25,283 nucleotides of DNA, from the NCBI GenBank assembly GCA_018398765.1, contig JAHBMJ010001088.1, forward strand, positions 11,149 through 36,431. The letters run 5' to 3'. Position numbers and translations under genes: made by a program. The first letter of the stretch is position 1. Each line of letters opens with the position of its first letter. Shown one piece after another: positions 1-12,100 of the stretch. Source of the DNA: Chromera velia. Lineage: Eukaryota; Sar; Chromeraceae. Under the pieces are notes generated by a model. It was not told the origin of the DNA. It saw only the letters and a list, made by a program, of their open reading frames with translations, and did no database searches.

Positions 1-1852
1 CCTCCACCAGGGGTACGAAATTGGCCAGCTTCGTACCCCTGCGAGAGGGTCCACCCCCCCCTGTTGCTGGTGGAACGACACAAAACGAACTGACCTGATT
101 GAGCGACCCAAACCAGTCCAGCAACCCTTCTAGTTATCAGACAACTCCTTTGCACTGAGGCAACCACTCCCACGAGCAACCAGAGGTGTCCAGCCAACAC
201 AGATACCGGAGGGAGAAAAAACTCCGAAATCTGTAACCCCTCCAAAAATGAGGTTCTAGAATAACAAGTTAAACACGATTTCGTCATTGTTAAGCCTTCC
301 AATACAATCCATTGGAACGCTTGACAACGAGATTTTGTGGATAGAGGCCCATTCTGTTGATCCAACTTTCTGAGTGGAGGAGAACTTTCTGAAGACCTGA
401 CTAAGAATTTTTCAGATCGGCATTTTGATGGGTCAGCGCACAGCCAGGAAGTGCTTTTTGGCCTTGGTGGCCGGCCGGGCCCTGGCCCGCAACGCGTAGC
501 TTGCCTTCCGGGGCCATCACATGGTTGGCCAATCTAAAATCGGCTCCCAAAATCGGCTTTCGGTCGAATGTTTCAAGTCGATCAGAGCAAGACCTAGTGC
601 CGCCTCTCTCCTATCACACAGACTTGCTCTCCAGCGATGAAAGTAGGCTTTATCGAAAGCCTAAAGGATTGGCTTCTTTACTTTTTCTTAGGTTTATGAT
701 ATTCACTCTACTGGTTGCCCTGAGAGGGCAATTTCGATCTTCCATCACGAAGGGCACGGCCCGTCTCTACGCAAAGGGGCCTACGAAGTTGCCCCAGTAA
801 AGCTTCCATTGAATCTTTTCTGTGCGTGCGCTCTAACAAGCTCTAGATGCTGAGCTGGAAAGGCTTTCTGGACGAGGGGGCCAGCTCTGGGTGGCCAGAA
901 GGTGAGTCATTTTATGAATTTTTGCATATTATCTGTGCTGCAGGTCAGACTGAGCCTTTCTCGGAGGACCATTTGTCGGTGCTTGGGTTTCGTAAAGAAG
1001 CACTACGGCTAGTAATCTCGGGTGATCTGAAGTTGTGGGAGTGAGGCGCAGCTCTTGTTTGCATGAGAATTTGGAGGTAGGGCTCCTGGATGGATTAAGA
1101 CCCAGTGGCCAGTGCCGGGCCTCACCCAGAAAAAACAAGAATGCTATAATGGCCGGTCGTGGGCAAGGCCCTCTGGCTAGAGGCCATGGATCGATCGCGC
1201 TTTCAGAAGCTAAGCATTTACCTCTTATACGGTCATAGTGCTCAACATTTATTTGGTTGAACTGCTTTCTGTGGGTGTTAAATTGGCAGATCTGTTTGCG
1301 GACATTCATTCTTACCTTTCATGGGGGTTGCCCGTTGTGTGTTCCCTCCTTACATCAGTGTGCGGATTCGGCATATTCCATTAGAAGTAAAAGTTAGCTT
1401 GTTTGTGCATTACACTGCGCATTGTCACATGCTTGCAGAGTTTGCAATCACTCCCTGACATATCAACATACTATAATAGTTACTCTTTCACCTCACTCAC
1501 GTCCAACAATTTCCAACATACACACCACAAACCCATTAAACCTTATCTTTAAAAGTTGTTCATACTTTCATGCAGGTAAGAAACAATAAATAAAATCATT
1601 CTAAGTGCTTTAAAGACTTAGTTTTTTATATAAAATTTAGTGTGATATATAGAAAATTAAAAGTCACTTTCTAATATAAAAGTTTCAATTGTTAGTACAG
1701 TCAGTTGGGGGGCAAAAAAGGGAAAATTTAGCAGGGGTCTTAAAGTTCTGGTACCAAAAATTCCCAAGTGGATAGGCCGTGGGGGGGACGGGATCATCAC
1801 CAGAAGAAATCTTTTCTTCCTCGGTGACTGCCAGGCAGACACATTCATTCAC
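1..1852. other. Intergenic region, no supportable gene
   Basis: No convincing gene was found on either strand. Short open frames exist (for example 501–800 and 847–1044 on the plus strand), but none has a recognisable domain, repeat pattern or long conserved-looking stretch. From about 1440 to 1700 the base composition turns strongly AT-rich, as is common in non-coding DNA here. The left edge carries a short hairpin described separately. No tRNA or rRNA signature was seen. The region lies downstream, in element orientation, of the retrotransposon fossil at 1853–3619, but I saw no reverse transcriptase or integrase motif in it. Confidence 0.6.
9..40. repeat. Perfect 11-bp inverted repeat (hairpin)
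   Basis: The arm AGGGGTACGAA at 9–19 is perfectly complementary to TTCGTACCCCT at 30–40, with a 10-nt loop. This could be the end of a repeat that continues left of the window or a chance palindrome. No flanking gene explains it. Confidence 0.7.
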
Positions 1853-3619
1853 TTATTTAGAAGAAAAAGAAACAAAAGAAGAAGAAGAAGAAAAAGGAAA
1901 TGCACGAATTACATATACACCGTCTCTCTCTTTTAACAATGCTTTGACTTTCTTTCCATCTCTTGATAAACACAATTCGACCCAATAAGGTTTGTCGACT
2001 TTCTGTAGACGGAGACCCCGAACAGACAAAAGAGAAACAGGAACCGAACGCGAGTATGCACCTTCTATGTACACCTCCTCGATTTCATTCTCTGGAGACA
2101 AAACCCTGATACGCGTACGCACGTATCTGTCTGTCTGAAAAGAATCTCCCTCAGCTTTCTCATACGTCACTTTCTTTCTCCAACTGTCTACAATACAATC
2201 ATCCAAGTCATGACCAATCAGATACTTACTACAACCAGTATCAGCAAAAAGAAAGCGGACCTCTTCATACTCATAGTCGTCCTCTGCCAGGGGTGTAAAT
2301 AGGTTCGAGGAACGAGAGCCCCTTGCCGTCTCTCGTCCCACACCCGAGCGTGGTCAATCGCCCTACCCCCCCCCAGAGGAGGAAGAGGACCCCCCCTTCT
2401 TCTTGCACGCAGGGGCGCCCGCGTAGTGACCCTTCTTGCCGTAATCCCTGCACTCGATGTTCTTCTTCTTGGCCCAGCACTCACCCTCGTACTTTCTCCC
2501 ACAGGTGTAGCAGACCGGATACTGCCCCCCCTGACCGGAGCTCCCACTCGAACCCTGCCCGGAGGACCCCCCAGTGTTCCCGTTCTCCCTCTGCCTGCCA
2601 CGATCATTCCCCCTATATCCCGCCTTTGGATTGGAGGAACGCCCTGCCTTCTCCCTTCCCCCTTCCCCGCCCTTCTCTTTCTCCTCGATGGCAGCGAACC
2701 AGTCGAGGTGAGGACGAATATCGTCCCACGAGAGCAAGTTCAGGTCAAGGAGCATCTCTCCCTTCTGCGCTCTGATGGCGGTGATGAGGGTAGTAGTCTG
2801 GTCAGTGTTGAGGGCGTGGAGGATTATGGTGGGCTTGGCAGTATCCTCAATAGGTCTTTGCACAGCTAGTGCATCGACCTCAAGAATGGAGAGACGCCTC
2901 CTCAGCGTCTTGAAAGCGAACTTGATCTTCGGCTTTGCCACCTCTCCAGAGGCAGTGCGCCTCTTGGTATCGTAGGGAAACTCCTTGATCCTCTCCTCCA
3001 CCTCCAGCTGTCTGATCAGGAGGTTGGAGAGGTACTCTTCCTTCACTCGCCTGATGACCTCCTTGTGCTTGAGGCCGGCACGGAAGAAGCGCTTGAGATG
3101 GGCCTTGAACTTGGGGTCGTTCTTGGCCGCCTTGAGCATTCCCATCCGAACGACTTTCCTCCACTGGCTAGAAGACCCAAAGCGGGATCTCCTGAGCTCC
3201 TCCTTCATGAAGTCCTCAAACTGTCTCTCCCAATCCTCAAACCTCCCCTTCGGGTCGAAGAGAGGCAGGAGCGACCAGTCCACCTTCACCTTTTTCCAGG
3301 AGGAAACAGAACCGGCAGACGAAGAATTGGAAGATCCTACCTCACTGATAGAGTCAGACTCTTCAGAAGAGTCATCATCCTTGCTTGGCAGAGCAACAGA
3401 ACCATTTTGTCGTCTTTTGTCTTTTCTGGACTTTTTCTTTTCCAAAATTTTCTCAACAATCTTGTCAATCTTTTCTTCTAATTTCTTCTTGAGAAGGGAA
3501 TCGAGTTTGGAATCGAGAGTCACTGCACTGCTGCTTGACTGTGCAGCTACAGCTTTTTCTTGGGCCTTCTTCTTAGCTTCTTCCTTTTCTTTTCTCCTCT
3601 GAGCTCTCATCTGAACCAT
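1853..3619 (-). mobile_element. LTR-retrotransposon fossil: gag plus protease fragment
   Basis: A minus-strand element fragment, broken and incomplete. The gag-like part (about 3619–2363) opens with a Lys/Glu-rich, coiled-coil-prone and Ser-rich N-terminus. A helical capsid-like middle follows, and the part ends in a Gly/Ser/Arg-rich tail with a Cys/His zinc-knuckle-like segment, as in nucleocapsid regions. The next part (about 2341–1853) carries an Asp-Thr-Gly aspartic-protease motif (F-A-D-T-G-C-S). Gag followed by protease is the usual order in Ty1/copia and Ty3/gypsy elements. No reverse transcriptase, RNase H, integrase or pair of LTRs was recognised, so the superfamily is left open. The two parts lie in different frames, and some families use frameshift or read-through at such a boundary. 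There appear to be only a few breaks besides the loss of the pol end, so it may be fairly young. Confidence 0.72.
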
Positions 3620-4791
3620 CTTGAAAAATCTAGAGAGAGAGAGAGAGAGAAGAAGGAAATTCAATCAGATCTAGCACACTGACTGAAAGACCCTAGAAGC
3701 CACTAGATCTTCTCAACTAGAAGCTTATCATTAGAGTCTCTTAAGGTCTTCTTACAGGGAAAGACTGAAGGACGGGATGCATTGCATATTCCCGTTTCTT
3801 TCATTGTTCAGCCGTTTCATCTCATCACGTTTTATGAGCATGCTACTATTGATTGCAATTAATTCAAATTGTATGAAGAAGCATGCACATGCATGCATGC
3901 AGCTCGGCATGGCTCATCAATCTATAAGGCGGCGCGCATGGTGGCGGGTGCTTCAGGCATGACGGCTCAACAGCACGTAGGCTGGGGTATTTCTGTTTTC
4001 TAAGTGCCCCCCGCTTCGCTTTCCGGGGCCACATTCAGCCTTTCGGGGCTAGGTTTTTACCGAAAGACAGCGTGCACGTGGGCTGGGGTATTTCTATTTT
4101 CTAAGTACCCCCCGCTTCACTTTCTGGGGCCACGCACGCACATTTGGTGCACATTCAGCCTTTCGGGGCAGGGTTTTTGCCGAAAGACAGCGTGCACGTG
4201 GGCTGGGGTATTTCTGTTTTCTAAGTGCCCCCCGCTTCGCTTTCCGAGGCCATATATATGCATGGCCCCGCGGCTGCGGAAATGCTTTCCGGCCGGCCGG
4301 GTGTACAATTTTCGTGGCCGGCTCCAAGATCGAGTTCGCGCACCGTGCGCGACGTAGCGGAAGCGCCCGACCTACGTGTACATGCTTGCATGCCACATTA
4401 CTCAATTGGCCGTCTACGTACGCAATGTCTATACGTCCGTCTCCAAACCTCTCGCACGATTCCCTCTCGCACTCATTTCAATGGATCGAGTCTATCCTGA
4501 TTGATCGAATATTCCTGAATTCGTCGCTGGAAGTATGACTGTCAAAGCAAATCCTCTAAGGAGAGTTCAGAAAGGCTTCGGTGCACTTGTCTGCAACACG
4601 AATTCTCCTCAGCTGCAGCTCGTCTTGAAGTGAATTTGTCACTCATCGATCTTGCTCCAGACCAATGGAGCATCTTATGACCAGCTTGTGCCCTTGCCTC
4701 CCAGGCTTTGAGGCGATCCCCGGAACCTCTTTGATATGTCAGAAGGGCCGCTTGAGTTCAACTTGCTGAGGTGAATGAAGCTGAAGAGAGA
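3620..4791. other. Upstream region of the NOV-like gene
   Basis: About 1.2 kb between the retroelement fossil and the main gene's start codon. It holds the retroelement's leader-side flank (including a short GA/CT run at about 3631–3650), TGCATG-rich sequence near 3885–3901, and a tandem repeat at 3971–4252. The last part (about 4540–4791) is probably 5' untranslated sequence or promoter of the gene that follows. An in-frame TGA stop at 4753–4755 closes the reading frame upstream of the start. I saw no clear TATA box or other named promoter element. Confidence 0.5.
3971..4252. repeat. Tandem repeat, 101/120-bp units
   Basis: The phrase GGCTGGGGTATTTCT recurs at 3980, 4081 and 4201, with strongly conserved sequence between copies. 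The first unit is about 101 bp. The second is about 120 bp because of a 19-bp insertion near 4133–4151. The third is truncated at about 4252. Each full unit contains a small hairpin (CTTTCGG with CCGAAAG) at 4040–4066 and 4160–4186. The array sits about 540 bp upstream of the NOV-like start codon. Confidence 0.88.
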
Positions 4792-6177
4792 ATGAACAGA
4801 GATCCGGAGGCCCACATCCGAGAGCTCCGAGAGAGGAGGCGCATGTCAGATGAGAACGCGGCAAGACAAGCGCGTTCCATCAAGCTGCTGTCTGATGAGC
4901 TTTACTCCTCCAAGGACTCCTTTTTCAGGGAACTTGTGCAAAATGCGGAAGACGCACACAACAAATACCCTCCAGCGACAGGTAGTGCACCTGCGCCTGC
5001 ACCGGCGATCAGGTTTCTGTACGTTGAGGATCCGTCTGGTGGTTTGCGTGTGTTGAAGGATGGGAGGACGCGGCAGTTCGACTCTGTAGGTGCTGCTCTG
5101 GTGGTTGTTAGTAACGAGATTGGATTCTCCTGGAAGGATGTGGAAGCGATTTGCGACGTCGGGGCTTCACAGAAGGTTGGGAGAGAGTCACTTGAGGAAG
5201 GAGAGGGACAGACGATTGGGGAGAAGGGAATCGGTGAGTCCAGTCTGTGAAGGGACAGCCGGGGGAGTCCCCATCTTTTTGCGCTTTTGATTGGGAGATC
5301 TCAGGGGACTTCGGATGGGATTCGTGTAAATTGGCCCACACGTTTTCTTTCAGGGAGATGTGTGAACAGATCGAAAGCGTGAAGAACGAATGCGAGCAAC
5401 TGCTCAAGTTAGGTCGGCTTGATCTTTTCCTGTTTTCTGAAGTCGATTTCTTCCATTCTCTTCTTTGTCCGTCTGTTCCTTCTGGCAGGCTTCAAATCAG
5501 TCTTCAAGATCACAGAGGACCCCCACGTGATCAGCAGGGGGTACTCCTTCAAGCTCTCATCTAACGACGACCCTGAGATGAAATATGGATACATCGTTCC
5601 CCAGTGAGTTACTTGAGTCATGGTGTGCATCTTGGGATTCTTCTTCTTGACAATATATCTGTCCTGATCGTGTATGTCGACACGCGTGCGTACAATGATT
5701 CATTCAGCGTTTTGAATTCCAGGCAGACGTTTTTGGCACTGTCTCTCCAGAAGAAAGGAATCAATCACCAAGCAAGCTTTGCGCCGTCAGTCGTGCTTTC
5801 TGTTCTTCGGCGCTTCTGGCGTCGATCAGTGTCATCCCATGCAGGACAATTTGTTTGCACATCTTTCGGCATTCACTCTTTTGTGGACCCGTTCTTCTTG
5901 CAGATGGGTTCCTCACAACGATCTGCCTGAGGTGGTCAAGGAACACACGCGGGGAGACGGGGGGAGCGTCTTCTACCTCCCTCTCCACAAGGACGCCGCA
6001 CCCTCTGTGCAGTCCGACCTCCGTACCTGTGGGAGTGAGGTTCTGCTTTTTTTGAAGAAACTGAGTCGCATCGAGATCTCGTATGAACGCAGAGGGGCGG
6101 GTGGGAGAGTCATTGAGAAAATGGGTAGAACACTGCGAAAAGGAAGCAAACCCATGGGTGAAAAACCTCCACAACCG
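4792..6177 (+). CDS. Exons 1–3: N-terminal Bergerat-fold ATPase domain
   Basis: Residues about 1–277 of the NOV-like protein. Residues 35–54 carry the family's entry helix and N box (L-S-D-E-L-Y, then RELVQNAED at 46–54), where the Asn binds Mg-ATP in HSP90-type folds. A segment reading V-V-S-N-E-I-G-F, then I-C-D-V-G-A-S-Q-K, matches the family's middle motif. The G box IGEKGIGFKSVF (residues 142–153) is split by intron 1 inside a glycine codon. Exon 2 ends in G-Y-I-V-P, and exon 3 continues with Q-W-V-P, L-P-L and L-L-F-L-K-K-L, all typical of NOV proteins. All expected ATP-binding motifs look intact. Introns 1 and 2 both start with GTGAGT. The 3' end of exon 3 (donor GTCTGT at 6178) was chosen because it keeps phase with exon 4; a donor at 6109 would also fit. 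Confidence 0.88.
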
Positions 6178-9100
6178 GTCTGTTGGAAGACAAAGTGGGG
6201 GTGCAGTGCCCTGATCAAGTGGTTTTCTTTCCCCTTACAGTTCTCTCTGTTTCCCCACTTTTGTGTTTCCTGTGGCTCTCTTGTTTTCTCGAAATTCGTT
6301 TAGGAGCTTGTATTTCATGCTTCATCATTTAATGAGGGGATGTTCTCATCATGCATTTACAAGAGAGTTGGCCAAAGAATGTTCGTGCGTGCGTCAACGT
6401 ACTGCCTTAATTTTTGTCTTCAATTCATTCAATCATCTCTGCGTCCCCCCCCTTTGTCGCGTCTCCTCCCGTCTGCCTCGCTCTCCCGCGCGCCCACGTC
6501 CTTGCGTCTCTCTCTCTCTCTCCCTCTCTCCCACTCTCTCTTTGCCTATATATAAATATATATGTATATATATGTGTATAATTATATATATATATATATA
6601 TATATACATATGTGTGTGTGTGTGTGTGTGTGCAGACCGACTCTCTGACGCTTCTTCAGCTTGAGCAGTCAGTGATGCATCCGGTCGGAGTGGGCAGCGG
6701 CCTCGGGGGGCAGGTGTCAAGTCAGCGCTCTAGAGAAGGAGGAGAGGAGCAAGAGTGGACGAGTCGGTTCTTCATTTGCCTCTCCAGGCCTGTGGACGTG
6801 AAAGCAATTAGAGAACGTCGACAGAGGGAAGGGAGAAGGTGGATGGACACGAGACAGAGCGGAGACTCCAGAAGGTTCAAGTTGAACAAGACCACCGTGG
6901 AGGTCGCAGTCACGTTGACTGACGAGCTCGCCAATCACTTCAGTACTTCCTCTGTATCCCTCACACGACAGTCCCTTTCCAGTTCCTCTGGGTCCTCGCG
7001 TTCAGGCGGGGGGAGTTCCAGATGGGATCAGCGTGGGCTGCGTGGAGAGGGGGAGGGGGAGGGGAGGCTGGTCGGGGAGGTTTTCTGTGGCCTCCCGACT
7101 GGAGAAGAGACCCGACTCCCCTTCCACGTGAACTGTCCACACTTTCTGCTTTCGACAAAGTCAGTGGGGTTGCTTCTCTCTGGGATCCGGGAGAGATAGA
7201 AAGTACTTCACGGAGCGAAAAAGGGCAGCGAGCACTGGTTGGAGCATTTGCACTCCTGTGCAGTGTTGTTTTTGGTTGAGAAGATTGCGATGTCGTTCTC
7301 TCTCCTTCTCAGTTTGTTTGCCTCCTCTGTCTTCGTCGTCTTTTTCCCGTTAGCTCTCCTCGTCTGCATTGTCTCTCATTTTCGTGGGCAAACACGCAGA
7401 ACTTTTCTCGTTTCCTGAGCCTTTCTGCTGATGTTCTTTCTATCATTCCAACCTCCCCCCTTCCCTTGCCCCCGTCCTTGCACGCGCGCATGCAGTCGTG
7501 AGTCTCTCCTCCAAGACTCTGGGTGGAACTCTGAAGTCGCCTCGTGGATTGCACAGACGGCACTCGCACTCTTCGACAGCGTCAGCGCTTGCGGAAAGTC
7601 AGCAGCGAAGGGAGGAAGAGAGAAAAGGAAAGAAGAAAGGAGGGAGGGAAGGAGCTTTCCAGTGCATTTTTTCTTTTCCTTTTCGAGTTTCCTCCCCCAC
7701 TGTTCTGCATGGGAATGCAGGCAGGTGTATGTTCCTTTCATGGGAAGAAGTCACTGAATCATTCACACGTATCCGGAAAGTTTCATTCATCAAACTGTTG
7801 CTGCGCTCTTTTCCTTTCTGTTCGTTCTTTCAGACGCCCGATGATCGTGTTCTCTCTCCAATCTTCCGTTTTTCTTCTGACTTTTTCTTCCGCAAATGTC
7901 TCGATCACTTGCTGATACCCAACCCTCAGGGTCAACCCGTTGACTCGCGAGTGCTTGATGTGGGCTCCCCTCGTGTACCAACACTCTCGCGCACTGTACA
8001 GGAAAATTGCCAGTGAGACACTCGAAGGTCAGTCGTCAACGGGATAGTCGCCCTTTTCTGACACTTCAGTCTGCTTCGCAGTCCGTTTTGCTGTGTCTGT
8101 GCACTCCTCCACCAGTCTCAGTACGCTCGGTTGTGTGCAACTGCATTTTGTCGTTTTTTCCTCCAATTCTCGAACACCCTCTCTACGTTCTCTGACGTTC
8201 ACTCACCTCACCGTGGTCGTGTCGATGCTGGAAAGAAGGAACAAAGAATCCGAGAGCCAAGGCGACCTTTGACCTTTTGTTGCCTCTAATATCTTGAATG
8301 CCTGCCTGCAGGGTTGAAGAGCCGCGCAATCGTCCCCACTCACGGGGGCCATCTGAAGAGGGCAGACGCCCCTGGAGTTGGCACTGTGCCTTTCGGGTTC
8401 CCTCCTTCCTGCCTCCCTGTGCTCAGACACGTGTCTGTGTTCACTCCCAAGTTCGGACTCGAGGAGCGGGTGTTCAAAGCCTTGGGGGGAGGTGTGCTGT
8501 CTCCAGAGATGCTTCTGATTGTGGACTTGAGACGGGGTCCTGGCCATCAACCGCAACAGGGGGAGCAGGCCCAGCACTGGATGGAGAGATTGAACGACGA
8601 TCAGATGGCTTCGGTCAGTTGGTAGGCCTGCCTGTTTGTCTGGAAGGACCTTCACTCTCTTTTCGAAAAGTCTGAAAGAATCTTTGTGCAGCACTCTCTT
8701 ACTTGACTCGCGTCAACGAGCTCGGAATGATATTTCTTTTTTTTTCGTTCTCTTCTCAGGTCTATGAGTGGATCGCTTCTTCGGAAGACCTGAAGAGAAT
8801 GATTAGAGACCAACAGGGGAGGGCTCGGCATGTAAAGATGCTGAGGTGCGATACAGGACAGATGAGTGTGGACAGGGCGAAGAGACAAAAACCAAGAGTG
8901 TGCCTCCCCAACCCGTCTCTTCGATTTCATCTGGAGAGCTCTTCATTGTCGAGACATGCAGGTGGGCAGAGGGAGGGATGGGTAGTGGGTGTATGGGCTT
9001 CTTGAGGGTTTGGTTGCTCTTTTTGTATGTGAATAAATATGCACGTGGGCATTCAGGAGACTGCATGGAAATTGAAGGCTTCTGTATGTGGTGTCAAATT

Positions 9101-12100
9101 TTGAGTGCATCAATTGTGCGCGTTGTGGGGATTTTGCGTTCCCCGACTGGCTGCCTGCTTTTGGTATTTCTTCGGACGTTGGCGGCTCTTCTTTCTTTCA
9201 CTTTGCGCACCTATACCTGCATGAGATATCTGACTGCTTATTCCACGCTCCCTTTCTATATATATCGTGCACCCTTGTCTGCCTGCAGTGCTTCTTCGGA
9301 CAGTGATTCTCCCCCTCTCTAGATCCCGACCGGGAGAAGTCAGGGTGCTTGGGAAGGGAGGCAGTGTGCAGAAAGAGAGGGCGAAGGAATCTTGGAACTC
9401 GAAAGCGGGGTGGGGTGAAGAGGAGGGAGACGAGGATGATTTCCCTGTGGCATTTCTCAAAGAAGAGCTTGTGCAACGCCTATCTCGTCAGTCAGTGAGA
9501 GAGGGTGTAAGTTAGTGAGTCAATGAGTCAGAAAGGACTCAGGAATCTATTCACGTTGGTTCCGTTTGATTTCAAGAAATGGAGAGCGCTTTATGTGGTG
9601 ACCAGTGAACTGCCGTATTCTTTCTGGTCCCTCTTGTATGGCCTCTCTGGCGTGTCTCTGCCGCCTCCGGGGTGTGTCCGTGCGTGACTGTACCACCCGT
9701 CCCTTTTTGCCCCCTTCTCTTCTCTTCTAGCTCCGACTTCCAGAGACTTCACAGGTGTCGCCAGTCCGAATACGTCTCTGCTTGATTCCTTCACAGCGCT
9801 CTTCTTCCCCCCTTTTCCCCCCTCTTGCTTACCTATCTGTTTTGGAGCTTGCAGGTAATGCCTTGCAATGGTTGGAGTCCGACTGTTCTGTCTTCCCTCT
9901 GTCCTCTGCCAACTTCCTCGAGTGGGCTATCGACGGTCTCTGCAACGCCGCGATGACCATTCGGGTGCCTGACCAAGAGGAACATGGGGAAGAAAGAGGA
10001 GACGCGGTGATGATGGACGAGACGGTGAATGATCACTCTTTGAGCGTGCAGCCGTTATTTGGGTTCTTTGATCCAAATCTTTGCAGGTCCGCTCGGTCAT
10101 TGTTTTTACGGCTTTTAGGGAGGGGGGATGGGTAGAGGGATAGATTGAATCCCTCCTCGCTGTGGACACGTTCCTAGCTGAAATTGAACGAAGCGGAATG
10201 GTGTTTGATTCTTTGACTTGGAGTGCGATTCTCTCTCTCTTTAAGAAAATCCGTCATCGAACCCCCCTTCTGCTATATCGGGCGTCTATTTCTGCTCTTG
10301 TAGATCCATCAGCCCTTCAAATCGCGTTGTCAAGTTGGTCCAACAAAGCAATTAAATACCGTTCTGCACGCATGTATCGATTACGATAGCATCCCTCTTG
10401 TTTTCTGCCTGCAGCCTGGCCCTCGACTTGGCCCAGTTTCTCCGAGCAGAAGCGGGACACGGTCTGCCTTCAAATGTCCACAAGCTGCCTCTCGCATGCT
10501 CATTCAGGTTCTCCCCTCCGCAAACAGACACGAATATGCAAGGGCAGGGGGGGAGTGGGCAACATTCAAAAAGGCTGCCGATTTTCCTGGATGCCTTTCC
10601 CTCTGCTAGGGGACAGGCGATGCAGTTGATGGCCAAGGGAGTAAAATTTCTATCCGCTTTTTCCTCTTCCTCGGCTGATTTCTATCCGTTTCTCTTCGTA
10701 CCATCAGCCCTGACGCTCCCTGCTGCTCCTGCCACCCAAAGGGAAAGAGAAAAAGAATCTCTGGACAGTCTAGCAAAGAGACGGCTGCTCTCCACACCTG
10801 TATGTCAACCCCTCCCCCGACCTCCCGTCTGTCGTGATTGGATCTTCACTCTTCTCCCTGCACTTGCTGAAGAGGGCACATTCGCAGAGCTGGATGAGGG
10901 ATATGCAGACACGGCAGAGGGGGGAGGGGGGAGTCTGTTGGAATTTCTGAAGAGAGCAGGTGCAGGAGGGAGAACACAGGGAGGCAGCGGGCAGCAGCAG
11001 ACACAGAGGCCACAAATACTCTGCAGTCGAGTGCCCCCTTTGTGTGGGGGTCTGCCTCCGTGGCTTGTGTCAGAGGGTGGAAGTGAAAGTGACAGGACAA
11101 TGGCTGCTCTCTTCTTTCTCGTTGTCGAGGGAGCGCGGCTTCAGGAGTGAGTGAGTGAGTGGCTGGCCTTTCTTCTCCCTTTTTTTTCGTCTGCTTTTCC
11201 TTCCACTCCTGTTCTTCTGGTCTGTCCAATTTGCTCTCTCATTTTCTTTTCCATTTTCGTATTTCATTCACGCGTCTCGGTGTCACTGGCTTGATTCTCT
11301 ACGTTTTGGGGTATTTTCTTGGGGTCTGTGGCCAAGGGACTCATTCATTTTTTCGATGGTAAAACCTTTCGTCTTCTGCTCTTTCGTTGTCTCTTTCCTC
11401 TGCTTCTGGCCTGTTTTGCTTTTTGCAGTCTTCTTTCTTGTGGATCGGCAGGGAGTCAGGTCGAATCTGGTCTGATTGAGAGATCCTCTCAGGAGACCCG
11501 CAGTCTCATCCGGACACAGATGATATCCCGACACTGGGCCTCCGCTCTTATCCAAAAGGCGTGGGTGCCTTGTAGGGGAGATGACGGGGGGGCAGGAGTT
11601 CAGTTCTTTCCTCCTTCTCGTTGCTTTCTTGACTCTCTCAGCGGTGACACGGCTTTTCTCGGACGCAGCAGTCTCTTTCATCCAGTCGACAAATATCTTC
11701 TGTCGGGGTTTCCGGACGAGGGGGCTTTTTCGGCTGTGACTGCGTTGGTGGGGTCTGATGGAGGTTTGAGGAGAGCTACTTTGTCTGCAGTGTTGAAAGA
11801 GCTGGGGGTTGTGTGTGAGTTGACGGTTCCCCGAGCGATCCAGTGCATCAGGCAATTAAAGAGTGAGGCAGAGAAATCATCTGGTGGAAGCGCTTCTTCT
11901 TCTCCTGGAGGGGCACCGATTGCAAATGCGATGTGGGTGGATGGGGACATTGTTGGCTGTCTGATAGACATCTTGGAGTGGCTTGGGAAGATGGAATGGA
12001 CAGGAGGAGAAAGGGAAGCTCGGCAGGGGCAGGGGGGAGTACAGAGAGGGTGGTCGGAAGGTAGCAATCCTGCAACAGCAAGAGGGGGGGGCAAAGATTT

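Noticed and set aside
501-1044. Short plus-strand open frames (501–800, 847–1044), the second with GTGAGT…TGCAG inside
   Set aside because: No domain or similarity is recognisable, and the putative intron would be only about 42 bp. Kept as intergenic.
10162-10389. 75-codon plus-strand open frame between exons 10 and 11
   Set aside because: It lies in a predicted intron and does not keep phase with the flanking exons. The link from 10086 to 10415 is in phase without it.
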